Assembly: GCF_900109525.1 (NCBI RefSeq)
Contig: NZ_FOAN01000001.1
Coordinates: forward strand, 124,001 to 188,000
Origin: Allobosea lupini
GTDB lineage: Bacteria > Pseudomonadota > Alphaproteobacteria > Rhizobiales > Beijerinckiaceae
DNA: 64,000 nt
Direction: 5' to 3'
In this document: piece after piece, positions 36,403 through 46,200 of the stretch
How the letters are laid out: each line of letters begins with the position of its first letter
Position numbering within the stretch: position 1 is the stretch's first letter
Translations under genes and position numbers: made by a program
Notes under the pieces: model-generated
What the model was told of the DNA's origin: nothing
The model's database searches: none
What the model saw: only the letters and a program-made list of their open reading frames with translations

Positions 36403-37929
36403 CTAGCTGTTGCGCTGGATCAGGATCTCGACGCGTCGGTTCTTCGCCTTGCCGGCCGCGGTTGCGTTGGTGTCGATCGGCACGTCGGGTCCCTTGCCCT
36501 CGGTGCTGATGCGATCCGGCTGTTTCAGTCTGGTCTTCAGCAGGTCGCCGACCGCCACGGCGCGCGCCTTCGACAATTCGAGGTTGTTGGGGAAACGGGC
36601 GGTGCGGATCGGGTCGGAATCGGAGTGGCCGACGACCTTGATCGCGCCGCCTTCGTCGTTAAGCACCGCGGAGATGCGCTCGATCAGCGGGCGGAACTCG
36701 TCGCGCACCACGGCCTGACCGGGTTCGAACAGAGTGATGCCCATCAGGCGCACGATGATCAGGTTCGGCGTCACCTGGCAGGTGATCGGCGGCTGCACTG
36801 TCGCGCAGACCTTTGGCTGCTGCGCAGGCGGGGGTGGTGGCAGAGGCGGCGGCGGCCGAGCCGCGACCCTGCGGATGATCTCGATGTCACCCTTCGGGTG
36901 CACCGAGAGCAGGGCGCTGGCCGAAGCCTCGGCATTGCCGCCGAGCAAAGCGCGGAAGATGAAATAGAGGCCGAGCACGGCGACCGCTGCGACGGCGGCG
37001 ACCGACCAGACCGGGATCTTGAAGCCGGCGAGACGGGCGGTCAGGGCCTGGCCCTGCCAGCGCGGCGACAGTTCCGGATCGGGCTGCTTCACCCGCCGCA
37101 GTGTCTCGAACAGGTTCCGCTGGATCATCTGCAGATTGGCGGCACCGCCGGCCGAGGTGCGGTGCACGCCCTCGAAGCCGAGCGCCAGGCAGACATGCAT
37201 CAGCTCGAGCAGGTCGTAATTGACCGATGGATCCTTTCTGGCGCGCTCCAGCTCCTCGAAGAAGCGCACGCCGCCGGTGCGCTCGCCGAAGAAGCGCGAG
37301 AGCATGCTGTACTGCGTCCAGACATGGCGGTCCTCGCCCGGGATGTTCTGGACGATGTCGTCGGCGAAGGCGCAGATGATGTATTTGGCGGTGCGCGTCT
37401 GCTCGGCGGTGAAGCCGGCCGCCCTGACCTCATGGTCGAAGGCCTCGATCGTCTCGCCGACCTGGCCGATCATCTGCGTCGCCGGCGCCCTCGACAGATT
37501 GGCGCGCAGGCGCCCGAGCAGGAGCAGGAGCGGGCCGGCGGCCTTCAGCAGCGGATTGGTGTTCGGCGTGAGCATCTGCTCGCGCTTGGGCAGCGCCTGC
37601 GGCACATAGCCCTGCGGCGGGGGCGGCGGTGCGCTTTGCCGCGGTTGCGGCTGCGACATCCATTCCTCGCCGCCGGGCACGCCGGGTGAAGGAGCCGCAT
37701 GGGGGTATTGCGGCGCGCCGGAGGGCGCATAAGGCGAGCCCTGCGGTGGATAGCCGGCAGGCGGAGGCGGGTAGGGCGCGTTCGCAGGCGGGTAGGGCTG
37801 CCCATGCTGCGGGTAGCCCGGGGTTGCTTCCACCGGGCGTGAGGGCTGCGGTACGCGCCGTCCGGCCGGGTTCGGCCGGATGAAGGTCCGGTCCGAACGG
37901 CCGAACGGATCGGAGCCGTCATTGCTCAT
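36403..37929 (-). CDS. tssL: Type VI secretion protein TssL (DotU) with OmpA-type C-terminal domain
   Basis: A 508-residue 'extended' TssL. The first ~130 residues are Pro/Gly/Tyr-rich and likely disordered; about 150-300 are the DotU/IcmH domain (KYIICAFADDIVQNIPG, LLELMHVCLALGFEG); one transmembrane helix lies at about 305-325; and the last ~130 residues are an OmpA-like peptidoglycan-binding domain (VVGHSDSDPIRTARFPNN, KNRRVEILIQ). This domain anchors the T6SS membrane complex to the cell wall. The 5' end overlaps the tssK stop by 4 bases. Confidence 0.94.
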   Translation of the reverse strand: MSNDGSDPFGRSDRTFIRPNPAGRRVPQPSRPVEATPGYPQHGQPYPPANAPYPPPPAGYPPQGSPYAPSGAPQYPHAAPSPGVPGGEEWMSQPQPRQSAPPPPPQGYVPQALPKREQMLTPNTNPLLKAAGPLLLLLGRLRANLSRAPATQMIGQVGETIEAFDHEVRAAGFTAEQTRTAKYIICAFADDIVQNIPGEDRHVWTQYSMLSRFFGERTGGVRFFEELERARKDPSVNYDLLELMHVCLALGFEGVHRTSAGGAANLQMIQRNLFETLRRVKQPDPELSPRWQGQALTARLAGFKIPVWSVAAVAAVAVLGLYFIFRALLGGNAEASASALLSVHPKGDIEIIRRVAARPPPPLPPPPPAQQPKVCATVQPPITCQVTPNLIIVRLMGITLFEPGQAVVRDEFRPLIERISAVLNDEGGAIKVVGHSDSDPIRTARFPNNLELSKARAVAVGDLLKTRLKQPDRISTEGKGPDVPIDTNATAAGKAKNRRVEILIQRNS

Positions 37930-39263
37930 CGCCTGCCCTCGAGCACGGCCCAGAGCTCCATTTCGAGATCGGGCCAGTCACCGGAGAAATGCATGCCGAT
38001 CGAACTCGCCGTGCTGAATTCCGGCCAGAGCGGCGAGGTGCGGTCGAGATAGAAATAGACGTGGTCGGTCAGTGCCCGGATCTGGGGCGGCGGCGTCGGC
38101 AGGTGGACGAGATTGATGCCCGGCAGGTGGGCATGGACGATCTCGTTCATCTTGGTGTTGGGGCCGATCTTGAAGAGATGCGGGAATTGCGACTGGATCT
38201 CGGTGAGGGGCCGGCGTGCGGCCACTTCCAGGACCAGCGTCGCGTTGCGCATCAAGGCGCGGTCGCGGATCGTCGACATGAAGGCGTTCTGCGCCCGCTC
38301 GACGATCTCGAGGCGGATGGCGCGGCGGCCGAGCTGGGCCGAGAGGAAGTCCTGGATGTCGCGCACCACCGGGGTGAAGCAACCTTCCAGGTCGTCATGA
38401 TCATAGGCCGGATAGTCGCGGGCGCGGCGTTCGGCGGTGGTGAAGGTCGCAAGCTCGCCGGCGATAGCGAGCAGCGTGATGAACAGGCGCTCGGGATGGA
38501 CGAAGCGCGAGCCGCGCATGTGCTTCAGCACCGGGATGTGCCGGTTGAGCAATTGCAGGATGAAATAGTCGGCGCTCTGCAGGCCGCCGCCGGCAGTCGG
38601 GTCGGCGGCGTAGCGGGCGAGCTCCTCGAGCTTGTTGTCGATCCAGCCGATGACGCGATCCATCCAGCCGTCGACCACCGGATGGGCCGAGCAGAGCAGC
38701 ACCGGTGGGGCGAACTTCTCGTCGAACAGGATGGCGCGGTCGCGGACTTCGAGGATGCGCCCGAGCGCCAGGCCGACATAGCCGGGCTTGCTCGTCTTGC
38801 GCAGCTCCAGGCCGAAGCGCGGATGGGCGATGTCGATCTCCTCGTCGACGCGCAGCGAGGCGGTCGAATCGATCAGCATCTCGGTCGCCGGATAGAAGCG
38901 GCTGGCGGAGCCGTTGAGGCTGTCCTCGACCTCGCGGGTGTTGGAGGCGGCGAGCGGCAGCGAGAGCCAGGCGATCTGGCCGGCGGCGTTCTCCGGTACC
39001 TCGATGGCGGGCGGCAAGGGCGAGTTGTCTGGCATGGCGAAGGGCGTGCCGTCCGGCATCACGCCGACGGCGCGCCTGAGCCCGATACGGCTCTGCTGCG
39101 CCAGGTCGCGGTCGATCTCGAGCACCGAGAACCCCCACGGATAGGGCGTGACGTGCCGGACGCGATTCTCCAGCAGATTTTCGAGATAACGATCGTTCTG
39201 CTGCAGATGATGCGGCCGCAGGAACAAGCCTTCGGACCAGACGACCTTACTGTACCACGACAT
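37926..39263 (-). CDS. tssK: Type VI secretion baseplate subunit TssK
   Basis: A 445-residue protein that links the T6SS baseplate to the TssLM membrane complex. The start MSWYSKVVWSEGLFLRPHHLQQ is a clear TssK signature, as are the middle QLLNRHIPVLKHM and the C-terminal region with GINLVHLPTPPPQIR. It is the first gene visible in the minus-strand T6SS run; the other baseplate genes (tssE, F, G) are not nearby. About 200 bases of divergent upstream region carry no feature I can name with confidence. Confidence 0.93.
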   Translation of the reverse strand: MSWYSKVVWSEGLFLRPHHLQQNDRYLENLLENRVRHVTPYPWGFSVLEIDRDLAQQSRIGLRRAVGVMPDGTPFAMPDNSPLPPAIEVPENAAGQIAWLSLPLAASNTREVEDSLNGSASRFYPATEMLIDSTASLRVDEEIDIAHPRFGLELRKTSKPGYVGLALGRILEVRDRAILFDEKFAPPVLLCSAHPVVDGWMDRVIGWIDNKLEELARYAADPTAGGGLQSADYFILQLLNRHIPVLKHMRGSRFVHPERLFITLLAIAGELATFTTAERRARDYPAYDHDDLEGCFTPVVRDIQDFLSAQLGRRAIRLEIVERAQNAFMSTIRDRALMRNATLVLEVAARRPLTEIQSQFPHLFKIGPNTKMNEIVHAHLPGINLVHLPTPPPQIRALTDHVYFYLDRTSPLWPEFSTASSIGMHFSGDWPDLEMELWAVLEGRR

Positions 39264-39463
39264 CCAGTTCTCGCTATCTCAAGGCCTATCCCGGACACTA
39301 TACGGCTCGTTCCCGAGCGTCACCATTGCAATGTCATCTCTGCTTTGGCCATTGCTGGATTCAGGGCGGATTTCGCGGGGGCGCTGCGAAACGATCGCAA
39401 GTGCGCGCAGATGGATGTAGCGTGAGGCGCAGCCGACCGACCGTCGCCTATCGAGGCAGCAGG

Positions 39464-39853
39464 ATGAACCAGAACCAGGCGCCAGATTACGACCGCAGCG
39501 GCCGTTTCCCGATCGACGAGGATGGCTGGCAGGTCGTCGATCTCAACCGGATGCTCTATCCCGGCGGCCCGCATGCGCTGCGGGTCCATGCGCCGGGGCT
39601 TCCTCCCTTCCATGTCGGCTGGCGGTTTGCGAACAGCAGCCCGGCTCCGACCGACAACCGCATCGTCGCTTCGCATATCGGCGCCAAACTCGGTGGGTCG
39701 CCACTGCCGCCGGCGAACTTCAGCCCGGCCATGCTTGCGCGGATCCAGGAACGCTTGCGCATCTACGCCATGCTCCATCCGCTGCCGCTGTTCGGGGAGA
39801 GGATCAGCGGCGTCGATTTCGTCGTCGAGGATCCGATGGTCGAGATCTTCTGA
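39464..39853 (+). CDS. Unrecognised 129-residue protein, first gene of PAAR operon
   Basis: A small cytoplasmic-type protein with an AGCAGG ribosome site 4 bases before its ATG. No signal peptide or membrane helix. Recognisable features are Trp/Pro-rich: DEDGWQVVDLNRMLYPGG and LPPFHVGWRFANSSP, and a C-terminal GVDFVVEDPMVEIF. It ends one base before the PAAR gene start, so it should be co-translated with that cargo protein. It could be a loading adaptor, chaperone or immunity protein, but no known family (such as DUF4123 or DUF2169) is recognised. Confidence 0.65.
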   Translation: MNQNQAPDYDRSGRFPIDEDGWQVVDLNRMLYPGGPHALRVHAPGLPPFHVGWRFANSSPAPTDNRIVASHIGAKLGGSPLPPANFSPAMLARIQERLRIYAMLHPLPLFGERISGVDFVVEDPMVEIF

Positions 39854-39854
39854 C

Positions 39855-41069
39855 ATGGCCAAGCTCAGCCCAGCGGATGCGATTGCGCAGATCAAGCCGG
39901 GAGCGACCCTGGACGAGCTACGCGCCTTGGCGCGTCAGGTCTCGGCCGCGCCCGCAGGCCCCGATGTCATCCTCTATTCCGCCGTCGCCGATGCGGCCAA
40001 GCGAGCCTGTCAGGCCGGCACCGGCTATGCGCTGATCGACGATACCGAGCGCGCCACCTTCCTGTCGGACGGCGATTTCCTGCTGGCGGTCGCGCGTGCG
40101 GCAGGAATCACCGAGCCCAATCCGAAGCGCGCCGTCGACAATCTGATGCAAGGCGGCCGCCTGCCGGATGGGCATCCCGACAAGGCCGCGGCGATCATCG
40201 GTAACGCCGCCATGTTCGGTGTCGAGAGCGATGCGGCGGCGCTGCAGAGCTCGTTCTGGGGCGAGGCTTCGCGCGAATTCGCCGAGGGCGCGTCCGGGCA
40301 TGTCGTCCTGCTGCTGGGGCGCCCCGTCCAGAAGGTGTTCTGGGCTGTTGAGCTCCCGGCACTTCAGGCTGCCTGCGCTGCCGGCAAGCTGCCGGGTTCC
40401 ACGATCAACGGCATCCCGATCGCGTCGCTGCCGCCCAATCCGAACGTGGCGCTCAGCACGCTTTGGCCCTCCGCCGAGGCGCGTGCAAAAGTCTTCACGC
40501 CGCCGGCGCCACCCTCCGCATCCGCGCCGGGTGGAGGTGGAGGCGGCGGCGGGGGAGGCGGAGGAGGCGGAGCCGGTCGGCCCGCCGCCCGCGTTCTCGA
40601 CCCCGTCATCCATCCGCTGCCCGGCATGCTGAGCATCGGCCCTGGTAGCCCCAATGTGATCATCGGCAAGAAGCTCGCCTGGCGCGGCGTGCCGGCCGGT
40701 GCCGCCGCGGCGATCCAGGCGGCCAAGACCATTTCGGACACGACGATCCAGGTTGCGGAGGCCGCGACGCTCGCCGGGGCGGGCACGCCCGCGGCACCCG
40801 GCCTGAAAGCAGCCGAAGAAGCGACCAAAGCGGCTGCTGCCAGCACCATGGGCTCGATGATTTCCGGCGCGGCCGGCGGGGCCGATATTCATACCTGCGC
40901 TACGCCGCTGCCGATTCCGCCGCACGGGCCGGGCGTCGTCATCGACGGCTCCCAGACTGTGCTGGTCAACGGCCTGCCGCTTTGCCGCATGGGCGACACG
41001 ATCATCGAGGCAGTCGGGCCGCCGAACAAGATCGCCATGGGCGACCCAACCGTGCTGATCGGCGGCTGA
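39855..41069 (+). CDS. PAAR-domain T6SS cargo/spike protein with unknown N-terminal domain
   Basis: A 404-residue protein. Residues 1-210 are an unrecognised domain with DVILYSAVADAAKRACQAG, SSFWGEASREFAEGASG and FWAVELPALQAA; the last two have a loose feel of ADP-ribosyltransferase-like toxins, but this is weak. A run of about 16 glycines (near residues 223-240) is a flexible hinge. Residues about 240-404 form a PAAR-like module with HPLPGMLSIGPGSPNV, ADIHTCATPLPIPPHGPG and VLVNGLPLCRMGDT, including candidate zinc ligands His and Cys. PAAR proteins sharpen the VgrG tip and carry effectors. A Thr/Ala-rich helical insert lies inside the PAAR part. Confidence 0.7.
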   Translation: MAKLSPADAIAQIKPGATLDELRALARQVSAAPAGPDVILYSAVADAAKRACQAGTGYALIDDTERATFLSDGDFLLAVARAAGITEPNPKRAVDNLMQGGRLPDGHPDKAAAIIGNAAMFGVESDAAALQSSFWGEASREFAEGASGHVVLLLGRPVQKVFWAVELPALQAACAAGKLPGSTINGIPIASLPPNPNVALSTLWPSAEARAKVFTPPAPPSASAPGGGGGGGGGGGGGGAGRPAARVLDPVIHPLPGMLSIGPGSPNVIIGKKLAWRGVPAGAAAAIQAAKTISDTTIQVAEAATLAGAGTPAAPGLKAAEEATKAAAASTMGSMISGAAGGADIHTCATPLPIPPHGPGVVIDGSQTVLVNGLPLCRMGDTIIEAVGPPNKIAMGDPTVLIGG

Positions 41070-41070
41070 G

Positions 41071-41850
41071 ATGGGGCGTCGCCGTTCTCCCGACCGTGCC
41101 GTGGCAGCGCAGGAGCGTTTCCGCCTGCTCCGGGTCCAGCGCTTCTCCTCCGACACCGAGAAGGCGCTCTGGCATGGGCGCTCGCGCAACACCCGCGTCG
41201 CCAAGGTGCTCGTCTACATGGCGGCGATCCGGATGCCGGACCGGCCGGGATTGCCGCTGACGGCCAATCCGAACGTGACCTGCAAGGGCGCGGAGCAGCA
41301 GTTCTTCAGCGCGTCGGGCGAGAACCAGGCGGCGCATCTGCTGCCAGGGCAGATCCTGATCGACAACACCTATCCCTGGCTCTTTCTGCAGGGCGAGCCG
41401 GCACGGCTGCTGCAGAACGAGTTCGCCTATGTCGATCCGATCCACGCCAACTATAACGCGGCCGACCGGCTGGCCGAGCGCAACGGCATGGTCGAGGCCT
41501 TCGCCGCTGCCTGCCGTGCCGTGCTGACCGGCACGGGCGATCCCGAGCGCGACGTCTCCAACGCCTATCATCGTGCCTGGGTGCCGGGCGCGCTCGCCGC
41601 GATCGCCGCCGCCGAGAACGAATTGCGCACCGAGCCGCTGCCGCCGCCTCTGACCTACGGCACCGGCCCCGAGGACTACGGCATGATCCTCAATCTCGAG
41701 GAACGCGGCCAGGCGATGAACGACGAGGACACCTGGAACAGTTTCGAGCAGCTGAGCATGCTCGACTATTATCGCGTCGCCTTCGACGAGATGCCGCGCG
41801 AGATCGAGCCCCGGGCCATCGTCGCGGCGTTGAATGCGCTGGTGAACTGA
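41071..41850 (+). CDS. Unrecognised 259-residue protein, last gene of PAAR operon
   Basis: Starts one base after the PAAR gene stop. The N-terminal 25 residues are very basic (MGRRRSPDRAV), and the middle contains FSASGENQAAHLLPGQILI and NTYPWLFLQGEPARLLQNEF. There is no signal peptide or membrane helix. Family not recognised. By position it is a candidate immunity protein, second effector or structural partner of the PAAR cargo. Codon use is like its neighbours. Confidence 0.65.
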   Translation: MGRRRSPDRAVAAQERFRLLRVQRFSSDTEKALWHGRSRNTRVAKVLVYMAAIRMPDRPGLPLTANPNVTCKGAEQQFFSASGENQAAHLLPGQILIDNTYPWLFLQGEPARLLQNEFAYVDPIHANYNAADRLAERNGMVEAFAAACRAVLTGTGDPERDVSNAYHRAWVPGALAAIAAAENELRTEPLPPPLTYGTGPEDYGMILNLEERGQAMNDEDTWNSFEQLSMLDYYRVAFDEMPREIEPRAIVAALNALVN

Positions 41851-41863
41851 CCGTTCTGCGGTC

Positions 41864-42781
41864 TCAGGTCGAGGTGTGCCGTGCGGCCGAGGGCGCCGTC
41901 GCGACGATCAGCCCGGCCGCGACGATCACCGCGATCCCGGCCCAGGTCATCGGCGATGGCAGGTCGCCGAACAGGACAAAGCCGAGGGCTGTCGCGCCGA
42001 TCAGTTCGAGATAGACGAAGGGCGAGAGCGTCGCGACCGGCGCCAGGCGGAAGGCGCTGATCGTCATCAGGTTGCTCAGCGTCGAGACCAGGCCCATCAG
42101 CACGATCAGCAGCAGGCCCTCGCGCGTCGGCGTCGTCCATTGCAGCACCGCCAAAGGCATCAGCATCAGGATCCCGAGCACGAGCTGGATCGTCAGTGTC
42201 GAAACTGGCGATCTCCCTTGTGCCGTCGCCCGCGTCAGCACGAGGTAGCAGGCCATGCAGACGCCGGAAGCGAGCGCGATCAGTGTATCGGTGCTTGTCT
42301 CGGCACCGGGGCGTACGACTAAAATGGCGCCGACAAAGCCGAGCGCGACCGCAAGCAGCCTGCGCCGATCGAGCCGCTCGCGCAGTGCGATCGTAGCGAG
42401 CAGCGTCGCTGCAATCGGCGCGATGAAATAGGCGCCGAGCGCATCGGCAAGTGGAATGCGCGCGATCGCGACGAAATAGAGCGTCATCGCCGCGACCAGG
42501 AAAGCGGTGCGCACGACCTGGGCGAGCCAGTATCGGCCACGAGATGCCGGGGCGTGCTCCAGTTCCCGCGCTCGCCCACGCTGGAGCAAGGCGACCGGCA
42601 GGATGAAGCCGAGCGCAGCGACATAGCGCACCCAGCTCAGGAAGGCCGGTGAATGGGCGCCGCTGAGATATTTGGCGATAGCGTCGGAGCTCGGGATGAT
42701 CAGCATCGCGATCGCCATGAGCACGACGCCGAGCGTTTCGCTGCGCGGTTCGCGATGCGCCTGATCGGGGGGTGTAGTCAT
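41864..42781 (-). CDS. DMT family transporter (two EamA domains)
   Basis: A 305-residue inner-membrane protein with about ten hydrophobic helices arranged as two EamA repeats (about 20-150 and 165-295), the RhaT/YdcZ-like drug/metabolite transporter type. Visible signs are the tandem glycine-rich helices, FLSWVRYVAALGFILPV in the first repeat and ALGFVLFGDLPSPMTWAG in the second. The substrate cannot be told from sequence. Convergent with the PAAR operon with only 13 bases between stops. Confidence 0.9.
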   Translation of the reverse strand: MTTPPDQAHREPRSETLGVVLMAIAMLIIPSSDAIAKYLSGAHSPAFLSWVRYVAALGFILPVALLQRGRARELEHAPASRGRYWLAQVVRTAFLVAAMTLYFVAIARIPLADALGAYFIAPIAATLLATIALRERLDRRRLLAVALGFVGAILVVRPGAETSTDTLIALASGVCMACYLVLTRATAQGRSPVSTLTIQLVLGILMLMPLAVLQWTTPTREGLLLIVLMGLVSTLSNLMTISAFRLAPVATLSPFVYLELIGATALGFVLFGDLPSPMTWAGIAVIVAAGLIVATAPSAARHTST

Positions 42782-42898
42782 GCCGCGACGCTATCTGATT
42801 CTGGCATCGCAACAGCGTCGCCGTTAACGTTTCGGCAGTCTCGGTAAATCCGGGTTAACTGTCCGACGCGTCTTCCGGCATCAGCTGACCTTGCGATA

Positions 42899-42926
42899 TT
42901 GACGTGAACAAAGAGGGAATTAAACT
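42899..42926 (+). promoter_or_regulatory. Sigma-70-like promoter for the small membrane peptide
   Basis: TTGACG (42899-42904) and TAAACT (42921-42926) are 16 bases apart in an unusually AT-rich patch. An AGGAGA ribosome site follows just before the ATG at 42956. The gap from 42782 to 42898 shows no other signal. Confidence 0.5.
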
Positions 42927-42955
42927 GAACATATAGAGAACATAGGAGATCGGAC

Positions 42956-43066
42956 ATGCTGATTGCCCGCAAGCTGATGGCCGGAGCTGTGGAGTTTCTG
43001 GCGCTCGCTCTCTTCGTCGGAATGATCTGGGTCTGGGCCGCGCTGGCCTCCGCTCCGCACGTCTGA
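42956..43066 (+). CDS. 36-residue single-helix membrane peptide
   Basis: An ORF of 36 codons with AGGAGA 7 bases before the ATG and a promoter upstream. It reads MLIARKLMAGAVEF, then one hydrophobic helix of about 20 residues (LALALFVGMIWVWAALA), then a short tail. Two positive residues precede the helix. It resembles small inner-membrane peptides that modulate larger complexes; no family is recognised. The next 184 bases, up to dnaE, hold no gene. Confidence 0.6.
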   Translation: MLIARKLMAGAVEFLALALFVGMIWVWAALASAPHV

Positions 43067-43250
43067 GTGGGCTCGGAAGCCGTAATCGAATGCCATGCGC
43101 GGACGTGTCCACAGCCTGGCGGATGGATCAGCTCGACCAAGGAGGGGTGGCGCGCAATAACCGGTTCTGAGCATGCTCTTGGGATCAAGAATCGGCGCAG
43201 GTCCTCTCACTCGGCCCATTGGTTGAGCGGGCGGCGCGCCGGAGGGCGCG

Positions 43251-46200
43251 ATGACCGACCGCAAAGACGATACACAGGTTCAGGACGAGGTCGGCTTCGT
43301 CCACCTCCATGTCCATTCGAGCTATTCGCTGCTCGAAGGCGCGATCCAGGTCGGCGCGCTCGCCAAGCTCGCGGCCGGCGACGGCCAGCCGGCCATGGCG
43401 CTGACCGACACCAACAACCTGTTCGGCGCGCTCGAGTTCTCGGAGAAGCTGGCGAGCTCCGGAATCCAGCCGATCGCAGGCGTGCAGCTCTCGGTCGATT
43501 TCGCCGATGAGGATACCGGCGGGCGCAAGCCTGTGCAGAGCGTGACGCCACATGTCGTCCTGCTCGCGACCAGCGAAGCCGGCTATGGCAACCTGATGAA
43601 GCTGGTGACGGAAGCCTGTCTCGCTGCGGCCGGCAGCAGTCCGGTCGCGAGCATCGAGCATCTTTGTGCCTATCATGCCGATATCATCGCGCTGACCGGC
43701 GGCGCGGGCGGGCCGCTCGACCTCGCCTTGCGCGCCGGCCAGCCGGCTCAGGCCGAGGCCCGCTTGCGGCGCCTCGCGGCCATCTTCGGCGACCGGCTCT
43801 ATGTCGAGATCCAGCGCCATGAACGCGAGGACGGGCCGGCGGTCGAGGCCGGTCTGCTCCGGCTCGCCTATGACAACGATCTGCCGATCGTCGCGACCAA
43901 CGAGCCCTTCTTCGGCAAGCCGGCCGACTTCGAGGCGCATGACGCGCTGCTCGCGGTGGCGGCGGGCCGGCTGCTCTCCGATGGCGAACGCCGGCGGGTA
44001 TCGCCGGCGCACTTCTTCGCCAGCCGCGAGGAGATGAAGCGCCGCTTCGCCGACCTGCCGGAGGCGCTGGCCTCGACCGTCGAGATCGCCCGGCGCTGCT
44101 CCTGGCGCGTCGGCACGCGCAAGCCGATCCTGCCACGCTTCGGCGAGGAGGGGCGTGACGAGGCCGACGAACTGGAGGCGCAGGCGAAGGCCGGGCTGGA
44201 GGCGCGGCTGGCCAAACATGGACCGGCCGAGGGTTTCTCCGTCGAAGACTATGAGAAGCGTCTCGCTTTCGAGCTTTCAATTATTACCCGGATGAAATTC
44301 CCGGGCTATTTCCTCATCGTCGCCGACTTCATCAAATGGGCCAAGGATCATGACATCCCGGTCGGACCGGGTCGCGGGTCGGGCGCCGGCTCGCTCGTCG
44401 CCTATGCCTTGACCATCACCGACGTCGACCCGCTACGTTTCGGCTTGCTGTTCGAGCGCTTCCTCAATCCCGACCGCGTCTCGATGCCGGACTTCGACAT
44501 CGACTTCTGCCAGTACCGGCGCGAAGAGGTGATCGAGTACGTCAAGCATCGCTATGGCGAGGAGCGCGTCGCCCAGATCATCACCTTCGGCACCTTGCAG
44601 GCGCGCGGCGTGCTGCGCGACGTCGGCCGCGTGCTGGAGATGCCCTACGGCCAGGTCGACAAGCTGACCAAGCTGGTACCGCAGAATCCGGCCAAGCCGA
44701 TCACGCTGCCGGAAGCCATCGCCGGCGAGCCGAAGCTGCAGGAGGCCGCAGCCGAGGAGCCGGTCGTCGGTCGCCTGCTCGAAATCGCCCAGAAGCTCGA
44801 AGGCCTGCACCGCCACGCCTCGACCCACGCCGCCGGCGTCGTCATCGGCGACCGGCCGCTGGAGCAGCTCGTCGCGCTCTCGGTCGATCCGCGCACCGGC
44901 ATGCGCGTCACCCAGTTCAACATGAAATGGGTCGAGCAGGCCGGGCTGGTGAAGTTCGACTTCCTCGGCCTGAAGACACTGACGACGCTGACCATCGCGG
45001 TGCAGCTCATCGCCCAGCGCGGCATTTCGGTCGACCTGGCGCAATTGCCTTTCGACGACCCCAAGACCTACGAGATGCTGGCGCGCGGCGAGACGGTCGG
45101 CGTGTTCCAGGTGGAATCGGTCGGCATGCGCAAGGCGCTGGTCGAGATGAAAGCCGACCGGATCGAGGACCTGATCGCGCTGGTGGCGCTCTACCGTCCC
45201 GGTCCGATGGACAACATCCCGACCTATTGCCGCCGCAAGCTCGGGCTGGAGGAGCCGACCTATCTCCATCCCGGCATGGAGCCGTTCCTGTCCGAGACGC
45301 ATGGCATCATCGTCTACCAGGAACAGGTGATGCAGGTGGCGCAGGCGCTGTCGGGCTATTCGCTCGGCGAAGCGGACCTGTTGCGCCGAGCCATGGGCAA
45401 GAAGATCAAGGCCGAGATGGACGCCCAGCGTGACCGCTTCGTGAAGGGCGCGATCGAAGGTGGGCTGAAGCAGGACGTCGCGTCGGAGATATTCGACCTG
45501 CTGGCGAAGTTCGCCGACTACGGCTTCAACAAGAGCCACGCGGCGGCCTATGCCGTCGTCGCCTTCCAGACCGCGTATCTGAAGGCCAACTACCCTGTAG
45601 AGTTCCTCGCTGCGTCGATGACGCTCGACATCGGCAATACCGACAAGCTCTCGGAATTCCGGCGCGATGCGGAGCGTCTCGGCATCAAGGTCGAACGGCC
45701 CTCGATCAACCGCTCCGGCGTCGATTTCGACGTTGCCGACGGGGCGATCCGCTATGCGCTCGGCGCGATCAAGGGCGTCGGCCGCGCCGCGGTGGAATCG
45801 ATCGTTGCGGCGCGCGCCAAGGATGGCCCGTTCCGCGACCTTGCCGATCTCGCTCGCCGGATCGATACGCGCCTGGTCAACCGCCGCACGATCGAGGCGC
45901 TGATCTCGGCCGGTACGCTCGACGAGATCGAGCCGGAGCGGGCGAAGGCGATGGCGGCGGTCGACGGCATGCTGGCGCTCTCGAACCGCGTTCGCGACGA
46001 GGCCGCAGCCGGGCAGCTCGATATGCTCGGCAGCAGCGGGAGCTCGGAAGCCTTCCGCATCCCGCCCTTCGAGCCCTGGGCCCCGGCCGAGCGACTGAAG
46101 CGCGAGCACGAAGCGGTCGGTTTCTTCCTCTCCGGCCACCCGCTCGACGAATACGAGCATGTGCTCAAGCGCCTGCGGGTGCAGAGCTATGCCGACTTCG

